NCBI GenBank assembly: GCA_009911175.1
Contig: QXWX01000046.1
Coordinates: 1-52,881, forward strand
DNA length: 52,881 nucleotides
From: Lachnospiraceae bacterium
GTDB taxonomy: Bacteria > Bacillota_A > Clostridia > Lachnospirales > Lachnospiraceae
Reading direction: 5' to 3'
The notes below the pieces were generated by a model that was not told the DNA's origin, ran no database searches, and was given only the letters and a program-made list of their open reading frames with translations. A program made the translations under genes and the position numbers. Of this stretch, positions 16,694-25,090 are shown piece by piece. Numbering within the stretch: the first letter of the stretch is position 1; every line of letters starts with the position of its first letter.

Positions 16694-16721
16694 TATACTC
16701 AGTATCCGAAATGGAGTATAC
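16693..16721. repeat. 8-bp perfect inverted repeat between integrase and DUF1703 scraps
   Basis: GTATACTC (16693-16700) and GAGTATAC (16714-16721) are separated by 13 bases exactly where the recombinase-like and DUF1703-like fragments meet. It resembles a recombinase core site, but this is position-based inference. Confidence 0.4.
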
Positions 16722-16734
16722 CTTAAAATGATTC

Positions 16735-16838
16735 AGTCCGGTAAAAAAAGGATTCGTATCAATTTTAAAGAACGTTTTCAGCATATCCATATTCAGGCTT
16801 TTACCAAAGCGCCGGGGCCTGGTAAATAAATTGACACC
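16735..16838 (-). pseudogene. Internal piece of an AAA-ATPase-like / DUF1703 protein
   Basis: The frame encodes VNLFTRPRRFGKSLNMDMLK, then TFFKIDTNPFFTGLNHF, the Walker A region of AAA-ATPase-like/DUF1703 proteins. It overlaps the N-terminal piece at 13,962-14,107 by the VNLFTRPRR codons and carries the sequence that piece lacks. On its upstream side (16,838) it is joined directly to DNA next to the histidine kinase end. Confidence 0.7.
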
Positions 16839-16842
16839 CATA

Positions 16843-18348
16843 TCATATCACAGAAAAAGCCCCATCACTGTATTGGCCGGTTGCCGTACAGCGAGTGCGC
16901 GACACTGTGTGGACAGTAACCCGAAACGTACTCCCCCCGCCTTCCGTATCTTCCAGACTCACCTCAATCCCCTGTATCTCCGCAAGCTTCGCCGCGACCG
17001 ACAGCCCCAGGCCAAAATGCTCCTTCTGTCTGCGGGACGGATCCTGCCTGTAAAATCGGTCAAAAACCAGTTTCTTTTCCGCATCCGGAATCCCCGGCCC
17101 ATGATCGATCACATACACTATAACAGAAGGAGGCCGATACTCCGCCCGCAGCACAATCCTCCCGGCATTTTCACGCTTCAGCGATGCTGCGGGGAGCTGC
17201 TCCATACGCAGTGCGATTCTCACGGCATTTCCACACCTTGGCGCTGCTTTGGGAACCTGCTCCATTTTGCCGTCCTCGCCGGTCGCGCAGTCACGATCCA
17301 TTCCCACATCCTCCGCCTCTTCTCCACCCAGCCCATAAGCCACTGCGTTATCCAGCAATATGGTAAAAATCTGCCGGCACAATTCCGGGTCAGCCAGTAC
17401 CTTCGGAATCGGCTCCTCCGGCAATTCCAGCAACAGCTTCCCGTTTCTCGACACACAGAGAGGTTCATACACCTCCAGGAGATTCAGCAGCATTTCATCA
17501 ATCTCAAAATATTCTTTCCTCACAGCCCATTGCTTTTGATCCGCCGTGGCCAGAAGCAGCAGGTTTTTCACAAGCGAGCTTCCTCTCTGGCATTCCTTTC
17601 GAATCACCTCCAAGAGCTTCTCCTGTTCCTTGGGCGCGTCGGCAACTGCGTCAGCGGTACTCCGAATGACCGCAAGGGGGGAGCGCAGCTCATGGGAAGC
17701 AGCGGCCACAAAATCCTGCTGTTTTTGGTAAGTCTCCTCCAGAGGCTTCAGAGACCGGCGGACGAACCAGCGCCCGGTCAGGAAGAGAAGCAGGATTCCG
17801 ATACAGCCGATCAAAATATAAAAAAGGAGAGTTCTCATAACCAGCGCCCGGTTCCCGGAAATATCCTGCAGCAGGATCAGCTTTTTATACCCGCCGGCGG
17901 TCTGGATGACCAGGACATTTCCAAGATAAATGTCCCGCGCGTCTCCACGGATCTCCAGCAGAGAGCTTTGCAGAAGATTGGAGGAAATGGGATGGGAATG
18001 CGGGAAGATCCCTTCCTTTGCAGCCAGGTCTTCGGCGCGCTCGAATAATTTCTCACGTTCCGTTCGTGTCACGTAAGAGCCTGGGAAAAAGAACGGCGAA
18101 TCATTTTCTTCTATATAAATAGCGAGCTGGTGTTTCTGTTCTAATTGCGCCAGATAGGAATCAGAAAATACAGAGTCGGTCTGCAGCCGGGACATCAAGG
18201 TAAAAAGCTGATCCTGAAAAATGGATTTCCGGCGGCTGTCCTGGGATGAGAGAAAGAACAGGAAAGCTGCCGCAAGGATCACGCTTAGGATCAGTCCGGT
18301 ACTCAGAGTATAAAGAATCACAAATTTTTTTTCAAGCTTTGGAAACAT
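16843..18348 (-). CDS. Sensor histidine kinase
   Basis: A 501-aa membrane kinase that pairs with the regulator just upstream. Two membrane segments (about residues 9-32 and 174-196) flank an extracellular sensor of about 140 residues. Then follow a short linker, the H box AASHELRSPLAVIRS with His219, the N box LLDNAVAYG (about residue 338), the G1 box DHGPGIPD and the G2 box GLGLS. Between N and G1 there is an unusual insertion of about 65 residues containing two similar segments (RIALRMEQLPA and RIVLRAEYRPP). ATG 18,348 overlaps the regulator's stop (ATGA) and has GGAGGG upstream. The C-terminal 20 residues (VSRTRCTATGQYSDGAFSVI) are absent from the ghost copy and may come from a junction. 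Ligand unknown. Confidence 0.9.
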   Translation of the reverse strand: MFPKLEKKFVILYTLSTGLILSVILAAAFLFFLSSQDSRRKSIFQDQLFTLMSRLQTDSVFSDSYLAQLEQKHQLAIYIEENDSPFFFPGSYVTRTEREKLFERAEDLAAKEGIFPHSHPISSNLLQSSLLEIRGDARDIYLGNVLVIQTAGGYKKLILLQDISGNRALVMRTLLFYILIGCIGILLLFLTGRWFVRRSLKPLEETYQKQQDFVAAASHELRSPLAVIRSTADAVADAPKEQEKLLEVIRKECQRGSSLVKNLLLLATADQKQWAVRKEYFEIDEMLLNLLEVYEPLCVSRNGKLLLELPEEPIPKVLADPELCRQIFTILLDNAVAYGLGGEEAEDVGMDRDCATGEDGKMEQVPKAAPRCGNAVRIALRMEQLPAASLKRENAGRIVLRAEYRPPSVIVYVIDHGPGIPDAEKKLVFDRFYRQDPSRRQKEHFGLGLSVAAKLAEIQGIEVSLEDTEGGGSTFRVTVHTVSRTRCTATGQYSDGAFSVI

Positions 18349-19022
18349 CAAACTCCCTCCATCCGATACCCCAGCCCATGCACCGTAGAGATCACCGTCC
18401 GGCTCCCCAGGGCGCGCAGATGCTTTCGGAGAAAATAAATATAGGTATCCAGGTTCCCATCTTCCACGGCGCCGTCCGGTCCCCACACCCGGGAGAAGAT
18501 CTGCTCCCGGACCAGTGTCTTTTCCGGATTGCGCAGGAAAAATTCCAGCAGCAGCGATTCACGCCTGGAAAGCTGCCGTTCCTCTCCGCCGCAGGTTAAA
18601 AGACGATTGTCCGGGTCGAATCGGATATCCAGATAGGAAAGGCTCTGATATTCCGTAAATGCCTGGGGCCTTCTGGAAAGCGCGCGGATGCGGGCCAGAA
18701 GCTCCTCAATGGCATAAGGCTTCACCAGATAGTCGTCCGCCCCGCAGTCTAGGCCGTCGATCCGGTCATGGATGGTATCCAGCGCAGTGGTCACGATGAC
18801 CGGAACCGTGATATGATTCTGGCGGATGGAACGCAGGATGGACAGCCCGTCGATCTCCGGAAGCATCCGGTCCAGAAGGATCAGGTCGTAGGCATCCGTC
18901 ATGGCACGATAGAGCGCCTCGCTTCCGGTGTGGCAGCAGTCCGCGGTATGGTTCCGGACATTCAGCTGCAGCCGCAGCGCTTCACACAGTTCCCGGTCGT
19001 CTTCTATGATTAAAATATGCAT
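18348..19022 (-). CDS. OmpR/PhoB-family response regulator
   Basis: A 224-aa transcription factor. The receiver domain has IIEDD (residues 5-9), the phosphoacceptor Asp51 in LILLDRMLPEIDG, a conserved Thr and KPYAIEELLARI. The C-terminal winged helix runs from about residue 128, with REQIFSRVWG and DTYIYFLRKHLRALG, then the VHGLGYR end motif. ATG 19,022 is supported by GGAGAGAG just upstream and by the usual start of such domains; a longer frame to 19,061 lacks a ribosome site. It is translated with the kinase and probably controls the divergent transporter operon and itself, with the inverted repeat at 19,171-19,225 as a candidate site. Confidence 0.92.
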   Translation of the reverse strand: MHILIIEDDRELCEALRLQLNVRNHTADCCHTGSEALYRAMTDAYDLILLDRMLPEIDGLSILRSIRQNHITVPVIVTTALDTIHDRIDGLDCGADDYLVKPYAIEELLARIRALSRRPQAFTEYQSLSYLDIRFDPDNRLLTCGGEERQLSRRESLLLEFFLRNPEKTLVREQIFSRVWGPDGAVEDGNLDTYIYFLRKHLRALGSRTVISTVHGLGYRMEGV

Positions 19023-19312
19023 CTGCTCTCTCCGTTTCACAAGGTTATACCCCAAGGGCATCCATTATGGCTGTTTCACCGGATGCTATGTATTAACAAG
19101 TGGCTTGAGTATACCATAGTTTCTGCTGTGAATCAAATGCTATACCGCTATAGATACAGTATACCAGACATTTCTCAAAAAAACCTCAAAAAATTCCCCC
19201 ATCTTTTCAAAGTTTTTTTGAGAAATCCCCTGTATACTTATCTGCAGGGATTCCCGATCGGGAGATCGTCAGACGAACCCCAATGACCTACGAAGAAAGG
19301 AGACTACAACCC
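19023..19312. promoter_or_regulatory. Divergent control region with 14-bp inverted repeat
   Basis: Between the regulator and the binding-protein gene lie TTTCTCAAAAAAAC (19171-19184) and its exact reverse complement GTTTTTTTGAGAAA (19212-19225). The arms start 41 bases apart, about four helical turns. A TATACT box follows at 19233-19238, but there is no good -35 at the proper distance (AAGTTT), which fits an activator-dependent promoter with the regulator bound at the repeat. A second TCAAAAAA element lies inside (19187-19193). The binding of the regulator is inference. Confidence 0.55.
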
Positions 19313-21586
19313 ATGAATCAAAGAATTTCCTACATAAAGAAAAAGAACCTGCGCCGCCTTCTGGCCTCCGTCTTATTTCTCACACTGACCCTCACCGCCC
19401 TCACCGCCTGCTCCAAAAACGACGCGGATACGGGAAGCAGAAACAACGGCAAGGACAGCACCGGCGCCAACGGCTCCTCCGGCGGTACATCCGCCAAAGG
19501 CCGCTACATAGAGGATGATATGGACCTCCCTCTGGCAGACGGCGAAGAGGTTCTGAACCTCACCCGGATAACGGACGACGCGCCGGTCCTCTTCACCAGA
19601 GTAAATGATACCCAGGTGAACCGCTATGAATACAACGGGAAGGACTGGAGCAAGACCGCTCTGGACTGGCTCGCCCGGGTCTATCCGGACAGTGAGGTCA
19701 TTCCCATGGAAGTGCAGGAAACCGCCGAAGGGGTACAGTATGTGCGCGGAATGGATGAGGAGCAGACACACATTGCCAGGGGCGGGAACGGACAGGAGGG
19801 GGAAGAGCTGCAGATTCCTTATCTGGCAGAGCAGGCCGAGATCGGATACCCCATCATAACCGGGATGCTCGTGGACGATGCCGGCAATTACTGGCTGCAG
19901 TCGCCCTACGAGGGAACTGCCGCGGTGATTGCCGGAGATACCCTGGAGGTATTGGAAGAACTTCCGACATCCCAGCTCCTTTCCATGATGGACCGGCTCA
20001 TATTCCAGGGAAATGGTATGGTAGCGGTCAATACGGAGGACAATGTATACACGGTCTATGAAAAGAACCGGGAGCAGCAGGGAACATTTTCTGTAAAAAA
20101 GAAAGGCGCGGCCTGGATGTGCGGCGGAGAAGACCACTGGTATTACATTTCCGAAGAAGGAATTACCCGGCTTACCTTGGGAAATGATACCAAGGAAGTG
20201 ATCATGGACGGCAGCCTGGGCGCCATGGGCTCCACCGTGAATCAAGTTATGGGTGCTGTCCGGGGAAATGAGGATGATTTTTATATTCTTTACTATCAGA
20301 AAAAAGCAGGCACCCACAGCCTAAAACGCTATGTATATGACCCTGAGGCCGCGGCGGTTCCGGAAACTACATTGCAGGTATTCGGACTGTCGGACAGTGA
20401 TACGGTTCGCGAGGCAGCCATCGGTTTCCAGAAAAAGTATCCGGATGTGAAGGTCGAGTTTACCACCTCCGGAAAACAGGCCGGGGAAGTGACGTCAGAC
20501 GATATCCGCACGCTGAATACAGAGCTGCTCAGCGGAAACGGCGCGGATGTGCTTCTGCTGGACGGACTTCCGATGAATGCCTATATTGAAAAAGGAATCC
20601 TTGCGGATCTGTCGGAGACAGCAGGGAAGATCATGGAAGCCGACACGTATCTGGAAGATATTTTGAAAAATACCGCTCAAAAGGACGGAAAGCTCTACGG
20701 GCTTCCGATCAAATTCGGCGTACCCATTTTATATGGTAATGAGGATGCAAAAAAAGCACTGGAATCCTTTGACAGCCTGAAAGCGTTTCTTGAAAAGGAC
20801 CCTCAGGCCAGCGTGTTTGGTCTGGCGAACAGAGAATATATCCGGGACTTTCTGTTCCAGATCTATCAGGACGAGCTGTTTGGAGAGGACGGCAAGGTGG
20901 ATCAGGAAAAACTGGCGGAGCTCCTGGAACTGGCAGGAAAAATCGCGGAAAATGCGAAAGCATCCTTGTTTGAGGAAAATCTGAGAGAAGACGAGTCAGG
21001 CTATAGCAGGGATCCATTTACCAATCTCGGTGCGGAGGGAATCCTCAATCATCCGGAAGGGGCAGCTACCGCCAGCATTCACAGCGCTACTGATATGATG
21101 ATCCCATATACGGTCATGCGGCAGAAAAGCCTGACGCCGGAAACAATCCGGGGATTCTATCAGCCGGTTGGAGTGGTGGGAATCAACCAGAATACGGCTC
21201 AAATGGAAACGGCGAAGGAATTTGTAACATATCTGCTTTCCCAGGAGGTACAGTCCGCACAGCTTGACGACGGATTTCCGATTTTGGAGTCTGCGCTGCA
21301 GGATAAAAAAGATGAAGTAAACAGTGACTACGCATCCAGCTTTTATATGATGAGCAGCTGGAATTTTGAAGGGGAAAAGTTGGAACTGGAAGCCAATTTC
21401 CCGACCGTGGAAGAGGTGGAAGGCTTTATCGAAATGTGCGGCACATTGACCAGGCCGGCGGAGCAGGAGCGGATCATCTGGAATCTGTATCAGGAGGAAG
21501 CAGATCAATATCTGGGAGGCGAGATTGATGCAGAAACAGCAGCGGAAAATATCGCCCGGAAGGTGGATACCTACCTTGCGGAGTGA
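19313..21586 (+). CDS. Large ABC-type solute-binding lipoprotein
   Basis: A 757-aa lipoprotein with signal peptide and lipobox LTAC at about residues 29-32, so it is tethered outside the membrane. Residues about 50-345 form an extra N-terminal region rich in beta strands and WY/GN-containing repeats, propeller-like in character. From about residue 352 (LQVFGLSDSDTVREAAIGFQ) a family 1-type sugar-binding domain follows, with YPDVKVEFTTSG and GLPIKFGVPILYGNEDA. It is nearly twice the usual length for such proteins. ATG 19,313 is preceded by AAAGGAG; a frame start at 19,283 has no ribosome site. It heads an operon with two sugar-type permeases. Ligand unknown; the fused N-terminal region suggests a sensory or scaffold role as well. 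Confidence 0.85.
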   Translation: MNQRISYIKKKNLRRLLASVLFLTLTLTALTACSKNDADTGSRNNGKDSTGANGSSGGTSAKGRYIEDDMDLPLADGEEVLNLTRITDDAPVLFTRVNDTQVNRYEYNGKDWSKTALDWLARVYPDSEVIPMEVQETAEGVQYVRGMDEEQTHIARGGNGQEGEELQIPYLAEQAEIGYPIITGMLVDDAGNYWLQSPYEGTAAVIAGDTLEVLEELPTSQLLSMMDRLIFQGNGMVAVNTEDNVYTVYEKNREQQGTFSVKKKGAAWMCGGEDHWYYISEEGITRLTLGNDTKEVIMDGSLGAMGSTVNQVMGAVRGNEDDFYILYYQKKAGTHSLKRYVYDPEAAAVPETTLQVFGLSDSDTVREAAIGFQKKYPDVKVEFTTSGKQAGEVTSDDIRTLNTELLSGNGADVLLLDGLPMNAYIEKGILADLSETAGKIMEADTYLEDILKNTAQKDGKLYGLPIKFGVPILYGNEDAKKALESFDSLKAFLEKDPQASVFGLANREYIRDFLFQIYQDELFGEDGKVDQEKLAELLELAGKIAENAKASLFEENLREDESGYSRDPFTNLGAEGILNHPEGAATASIHSATDMMIPYTVMRQKSLTPETIRGFYQPVGVVGINQNTAQMETAKEFVTYLLSQEVQSAQLDDGFPILESALQDKKDEVNSDYASSFYMMSSWNFEGEKLELEANFPTVEEVEGFIEMCGTLTRPAEQERIIWNLYQEEADQYLGGEIDAETAAENIARKVDTYLAE

Positions 21587-21590
21587 GAAG

Positions 21591-22553
21591 ATGCCGCACC
21601 GGTACATACGATGTCGGGATGCGCTGTACCAGCAAAGTTCAGGAGAATCGGGGAGCAGAGGTCTGCCCGGCCGACATCTGGGAAAATCCGGGAGCAGAGG
21701 ACTCTCCTATCGGGAATTGAGGGAGGCATGGAGCGGATATCTCTTCCTGCTTCCCAGCCTCCTGGGTACAGGCATCTTTGTCCTGATTCCGTTTCTGGAT
21801 GTATTCCGGAGATCCTTTTTGCGGGCCGTTGGAAGCGGATTTGTGGGGATGGAAAATTACCGTCAGGTCCTGACCAACGAAGCATTTCGCCGGGCGGCGG
21901 GCAATACGGCCCGGTTTATGCTGTTCTGCCTTCCCATCCTGCTGGCATTGTCCCTGTGCATGGCGGTCCTGGTCTGCCAGGTCACTCATTTTCAAAGGTG
22001 GATCAAGACTGGATTTCTTATGCCTATGGCGATTCCGGCAGCATCCGTGGTTATCTTTTTCCGAATGCTGTTTGACCAGAAGGGCTGGCTGAATCTGCTC
22101 CTGCGGCAGATGGGGCTGGCCGGGCAGGACTGGCTTACCTCCGGGCGGGCGTTCTGGGTGCTGTCGGCCTGTTATATCTGGAAAAACCTGGGATATGACA
22201 TGATCCTCTGGCTGGCCGGGCTGGGGGCCATCCCGGAAGAGCAGTACGAGGCCGCGAAGGTGCAGGGAGCCGGGGCATGGGCCTGTTTTCGCTATATCAC
22301 GCTGCCCCAGCTAAAGGAAACACTGTTCGTTACGGCGCTGCTTTCTTTTGTCAATGCATTTCGGGTGTTCCGGGAAGCCTACCTGCTGGCAGGCGAATAT
22401 CCGCATGAAAGCATTTATATGCTGCAGCATCTGTTCAACAACTGGTTCGTCAATCTGGATATCCAGAAAATGACTGCGGCTGCGGTTATGCTGGTGATCG
22501 GTACGGGGGCAGTACTGTTCGGATTTCGGAGAACGGGAGGCGGGGACGGATGA
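21591..22553 (+). CDS. Sugar-type ABC permease, MalF/UgpA-like
   Basis: A 320-aa inner-membrane permease with about six membrane helices. The coupling loop (EAA motif) reads EQYEAAKVQGAGAWACFRYI, followed by TLPQLKETL, which docks to an ATPase. The start at 21,591 is five bases after the binding protein's stop with GGAGTGAGAAG spanning it. The N-terminal about 45 residues before the first helix are unusual and contain a repeated GSRGL block (SGESGSRGLPG and GKSGSRGLSY) from a short DNA duplication. It works with the next permease. No ATPase gene is found in the operon; a shared MsmX-type ATPase encoded elsewhere is likely. Confidence 0.88.
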   Translation: MPHRYIRCRDALYQQSSGESGSRGLPGRHLGKSGSRGLSYRELREAWSGYLFLLPSLLGTGIFVLIPFLDVFRRSFLRAVGSGFVGMENYRQVLTNEAFRRAAGNTARFMLFCLPILLALSLCMAVLVCQVTHFQRWIKTGFLMPMAIPAASVVIFFRMLFDQKGWLNLLLRQMGLAGQDWLTSGRAFWVLSACYIWKNLGYDMILWLAGLGAIPEEQYEAAKVQGAGAWACFRYITLPQLKETLFVTALLSFVNAFRVFREAYLLAGEYPHESIYMLQHLFNNWFVNLDIQKMTAAAVMLVIGTGAVLFGFRRTGGGDG

Positions 22554-22644
22554 AGAGAGGTAAGATGGCTGCCGGATCAGAAAGCGTAGGATGTTTCTCG
22601 CATGGCAAGTGCTTTAAAATGATGTGTAAGGGAAGGTGACGGAT

Positions 22645-23538
22645 TTGGCGGAAAAAGGGAAGCACAGGGCCGCAAAATGGACAGTATGGATCCTGTTATG
22701 TACATTTGCCGGAATCATGGTGCTGCCTCTGCTGATGCTGTGCTCGGATTCCCTGATGGGAAGCCGGGAGCTGGAGGAGATCTGCGGAGCCGTGCTTGGG
22801 GGTCAGGGAGAAAGGGTCGGATTCCGCTTTTTTCCAAGTTATCCGACACTGAGGGCCTATGTCCGCCTGCTGCTGGATTCTCCGGAATATTTTACCGCGT
22901 TCTGGAATTCCATGCTGCAGACGATGGGCGTGCTGGCAGGGCAGCTTTTGACTGCGGTTCCGGCGGCATGGGCATTTGCGAGATTCCGGTTTCCCGGGAA
23001 AAAAATGCTCTGGTTTTTGTATATGCTGCTGATGATCCTGCCCTTTCAGGTGACTATGGTTTCGGGCTACCTGGTCTTAAGCGGGGCGCGGCTCATGGAC
23101 ACCCACGGGGCGGTCATCCTGCCGGGAATATTTTCCACGCTGCCGGTGTTCATCCTGCGGAAAACATTTGCCGGGCTTCCCGGGGAAGTGGTGGAGGCGG
23201 CCAGACTGGATGGCGCGGGAAATGTGCGGATTTTTCTGAATATCGGGCTTCCCCTCGGGATGCCGGGGATCTTTTCCATCCTGATCCTGGGATTTCTGGA
23301 ATACTGGAATGCCATCGAGCAGCCGATGACCTATCTGAAAACAGAGGCGAGGTGGCCCCTTTCGCTGTATCTGCCTCAGATGGTTAGCGCAGAGACGGCC
23401 TCTGCGTTTGCCGCGTCCATCGTCACGCTGCTCCCGGCAGTGCTCTTATTTTTGTCAGGCCAGGAGTATCTGGAGCAGGGAATCGCGGCATCCGGAATGG
23501 AGAGGGCGGGTAAGCTGAAAAAAGTGGAGAGCGGGTAA
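22645..23538 (+). CDS. Sugar-type ABC permease, MalG/UgpE-like
   Basis: A 297-aa inner-membrane permease, partner of the preceding one. It has about six helices and the coupling loop PGEVVEAARLDGAGNVRIF with LPLGMPG downstream. TTG 22,645 is my preferred start because AAGGTGA at 22634-22640 is a near-perfect ribosome site five bases upstream; a GTG at 22,636 in frame would lie within that site. It follows the MalF-like gene after about 90 bases, a slightly long gap for this operon. The family length and topology are normal. Confidence 0.88.
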   Translation: MAEKGKHRAAKWTVWILLCTFAGIMVLPLLMLCSDSLMGSRELEEICGAVLGGQGERVGFRFFPSYPTLRAYVRLLLDSPEYFTAFWNSMLQTMGVLAGQLLTAVPAAWAFARFRFPGKKMLWFLYMLLMILPFQVTMVSGYLVLSGARLMDTHGAVILPGIFSTLPVFILRKTFAGLPGEVVEAARLDGAGNVRIFLNIGLPLGMPGIFSILILGFLEYWNAIEQPMTYLKTEARWPLSLYLPQMVSAETASAFAASIVTLLPAVLLFLSGQEYLEQGIAASGMERAGKLKKVESG

Positions 23539-23566
23539 GCCAAAAACAGTAGGAGGATTTGCGGAT

Positions 23567-25090
23567 TTGGACAGAAAAATAAAACGGAGAGCATGGGTGC
23601 TGGCCGGATTCCTGATCATGATGATAATCTGTACCATTCTTTCCAGGGCAGCGGCATCCGTGCTGGTGGCCCAGGTTCAGGTAGAAAAGCTGGGGCGAGG
23701 GAAGCTGTCGTACTCTTACGGCGGAAATGGGACTGTAGTGCCGGAACAGGAAAAAACCATATTTTTATGGGCGGGCCAGCAGGTAGAATGGGCGGCGGAG
23801 ACAGGAAGCGCGGTGAAGGCCGGGGAATGCCTGATCCAATTCCGTATGGAATATCTACAGCAGACCATCCGGAGCAAGCAGGCAGAGCTGGCGCAATTGG
23901 AGATCCAGGTGCGGCAGCAGGAGATTGCGGCCAGGGGAACCGTGCGGGTGCCGTCGGCGGAGAGGGCGCTCCAAAATCTGGAGGATGCGCAGAAGAAGCT
24001 GGAAGATGCCCAGGAGAAGGAAATGAAGGTGCGGGAGGAATATGATCAGTTTGACGGAAGCGGGTTGGCCGGAGTATCCAGTGGACGGTTCGGGGAGAGT
24101 GCGGGTCAATCTGGAGGAGTAATTGGAGGCCGAAATCCAGAAACGTCTGAAGAGATGCCTGGTATTCAGGATCCCGACAATTCCGAAGAGGATCCAGGGA
24201 ACGTGCTCCCGGACAATTCCAGTGATATCTCCTCCCGGCAGCAGGAGTTGAAAGCAGCGCTGGAGCAGGCTCAGGCAGATGTGGAAGCGGCTCGGCAGGC
24301 TGCCGACCAGGCCCGGACAGAGTATCAGTTTGCATTAAAAGAGGATTCCGCCCAGAATACCAATGAAGCCAATTCCATCCAGTCCGCGCAGCTGGGCGTC
24401 CAGTCTTTGCATGTGCAGGCTGATAAGGCAAGGCGGGAATTGGAGGAACTGACCGCCTATCAGAACGCAGGCGGAAGGATCTGCGCGGAGGAGGACTGTA
24501 CCGTCTTAATGTCCGGTGTGCAGACAGGGACATTTACCACAGGCGCGGAGGTTATGGTAACTGGTATCGGGGGCTGGAAGCTGAAGGGATTTGCGGATGC
24601 GAAGGATAAAGAGAAGCTGAAGGCGGGGACAGAAGCTGAGATCCGTCTGGGCGCGGGGAAGAAGAGAACGGTGAGGATGGAGTCTGTCTCGGCGGAGCGA
24701 TCCGAAGGTTCGGAAGGCGGAGCAGGAGGAAGCGGATCAGATTCCGGGTCCCTGCAGTTCTGCTGGTATGCCCGCCTGCCGGAGAATACTGCGGCAGAAA
24801 ATGGAAATACATTTACCTGGAATGTGAATGCCGCCTCGGATCAGGAATACGAGCAGATCATTCCGCTCAGCGCGCTGCGGGAGGACACTGCCGGGGCATT
24901 CTGCCTGATCCTTTTGGAAGAAAAAAACATGCTGGGAACGGTGCAGACTGCAAAGCGGATTCCTGTAACCGTATTGGAAAAGGACGCGCAGAAGGCGGCA
25001 GTCACTTCCACTCTGAAAGAATCAGACCAGATCATTGCTTCATCGGAAAAATATGTAGAGGAAGGAGAACGGGTTCGGATCAAAGAATGA
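23567..25090 (+). CDS. HlyD/RND-type periplasmic adaptor-like protein
   Basis: A 507-aa membrane-anchored protein with one N-terminal helix (about residues 9-28) and a membrane-fusion-protein layout. A first barrel-sandwich half (GTVVPEQEKTIFLWAGQQVE, with GSAVKAGECLIQF) is followed by a long alpha hairpin with heptads at about residues 98-155 and 220-290, broken by a Pro/Ser/Gly-rich insert, then the second half (ICAEEDCTVLMSG with FTTGAEVMVTG) and a beta-barrel region. The start is TTG 23,567 after AGGAGG. In Gram-positives such adaptors couple to MacB-type or peptide exporters. It sits between sugar-type permeases and a MacB-domain-like protein, an unusual mix. A fragment of a second copy lies at 14,414. 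Confidence 0.82.
   Translation: MDRKIKRRAWVLAGFLIMMIICTILSRAAASVLVAQVQVEKLGRGKLSYSYGGNGTVVPEQEKTIFLWAGQQVEWAAETGSAVKAGECLIQFRMEYLQQTIRSKQAELAQLEIQVRQQEIAARGTVRVPSAERALQNLEDAQKKLEDAQEKEMKVREEYDQFDGSGLAGVSSGRFGESAGQSGGVIGGRNPETSEEMPGIQDPDNSEEDPGNVLPDNSSDISSRQQELKAALEQAQADVEAARQAADQARTEYQFALKEDSAQNTNEANSIQSAQLGVQSLHVQADKARRELEELTAYQNAGGRICAEEDCTVLMSGVQTGTFTTGAEVMVTGIGGWKLKGFADAKDKEKLKAGTEAEIRLGAGKKRTVRMESVSAERSEGSEGGAGGSGSDSGSLQFCWYARLPENTAAENGNTFTWNVNAASDQEYEQIIPLSALREDTAGAFCLILLEEKNMLGTVQTAKRIPVTVLEKDAQKAAVTSTLKESDQIIASSEKYVEEGERVRIKE

Noticed and set aside
16831..18048. Long plus-strand open frame (405 codons) opposite the histidine kinase
   Set aside because: It is the antisense shadow of a clear kinase gene with all catalytic motifs; no ribosome site.
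19373..20317. Minus-strand open frame of 314 codons inside the binding-protein gene
   Set aside because: Shadow of the lipoprotein coding frame; no family features or start signals.
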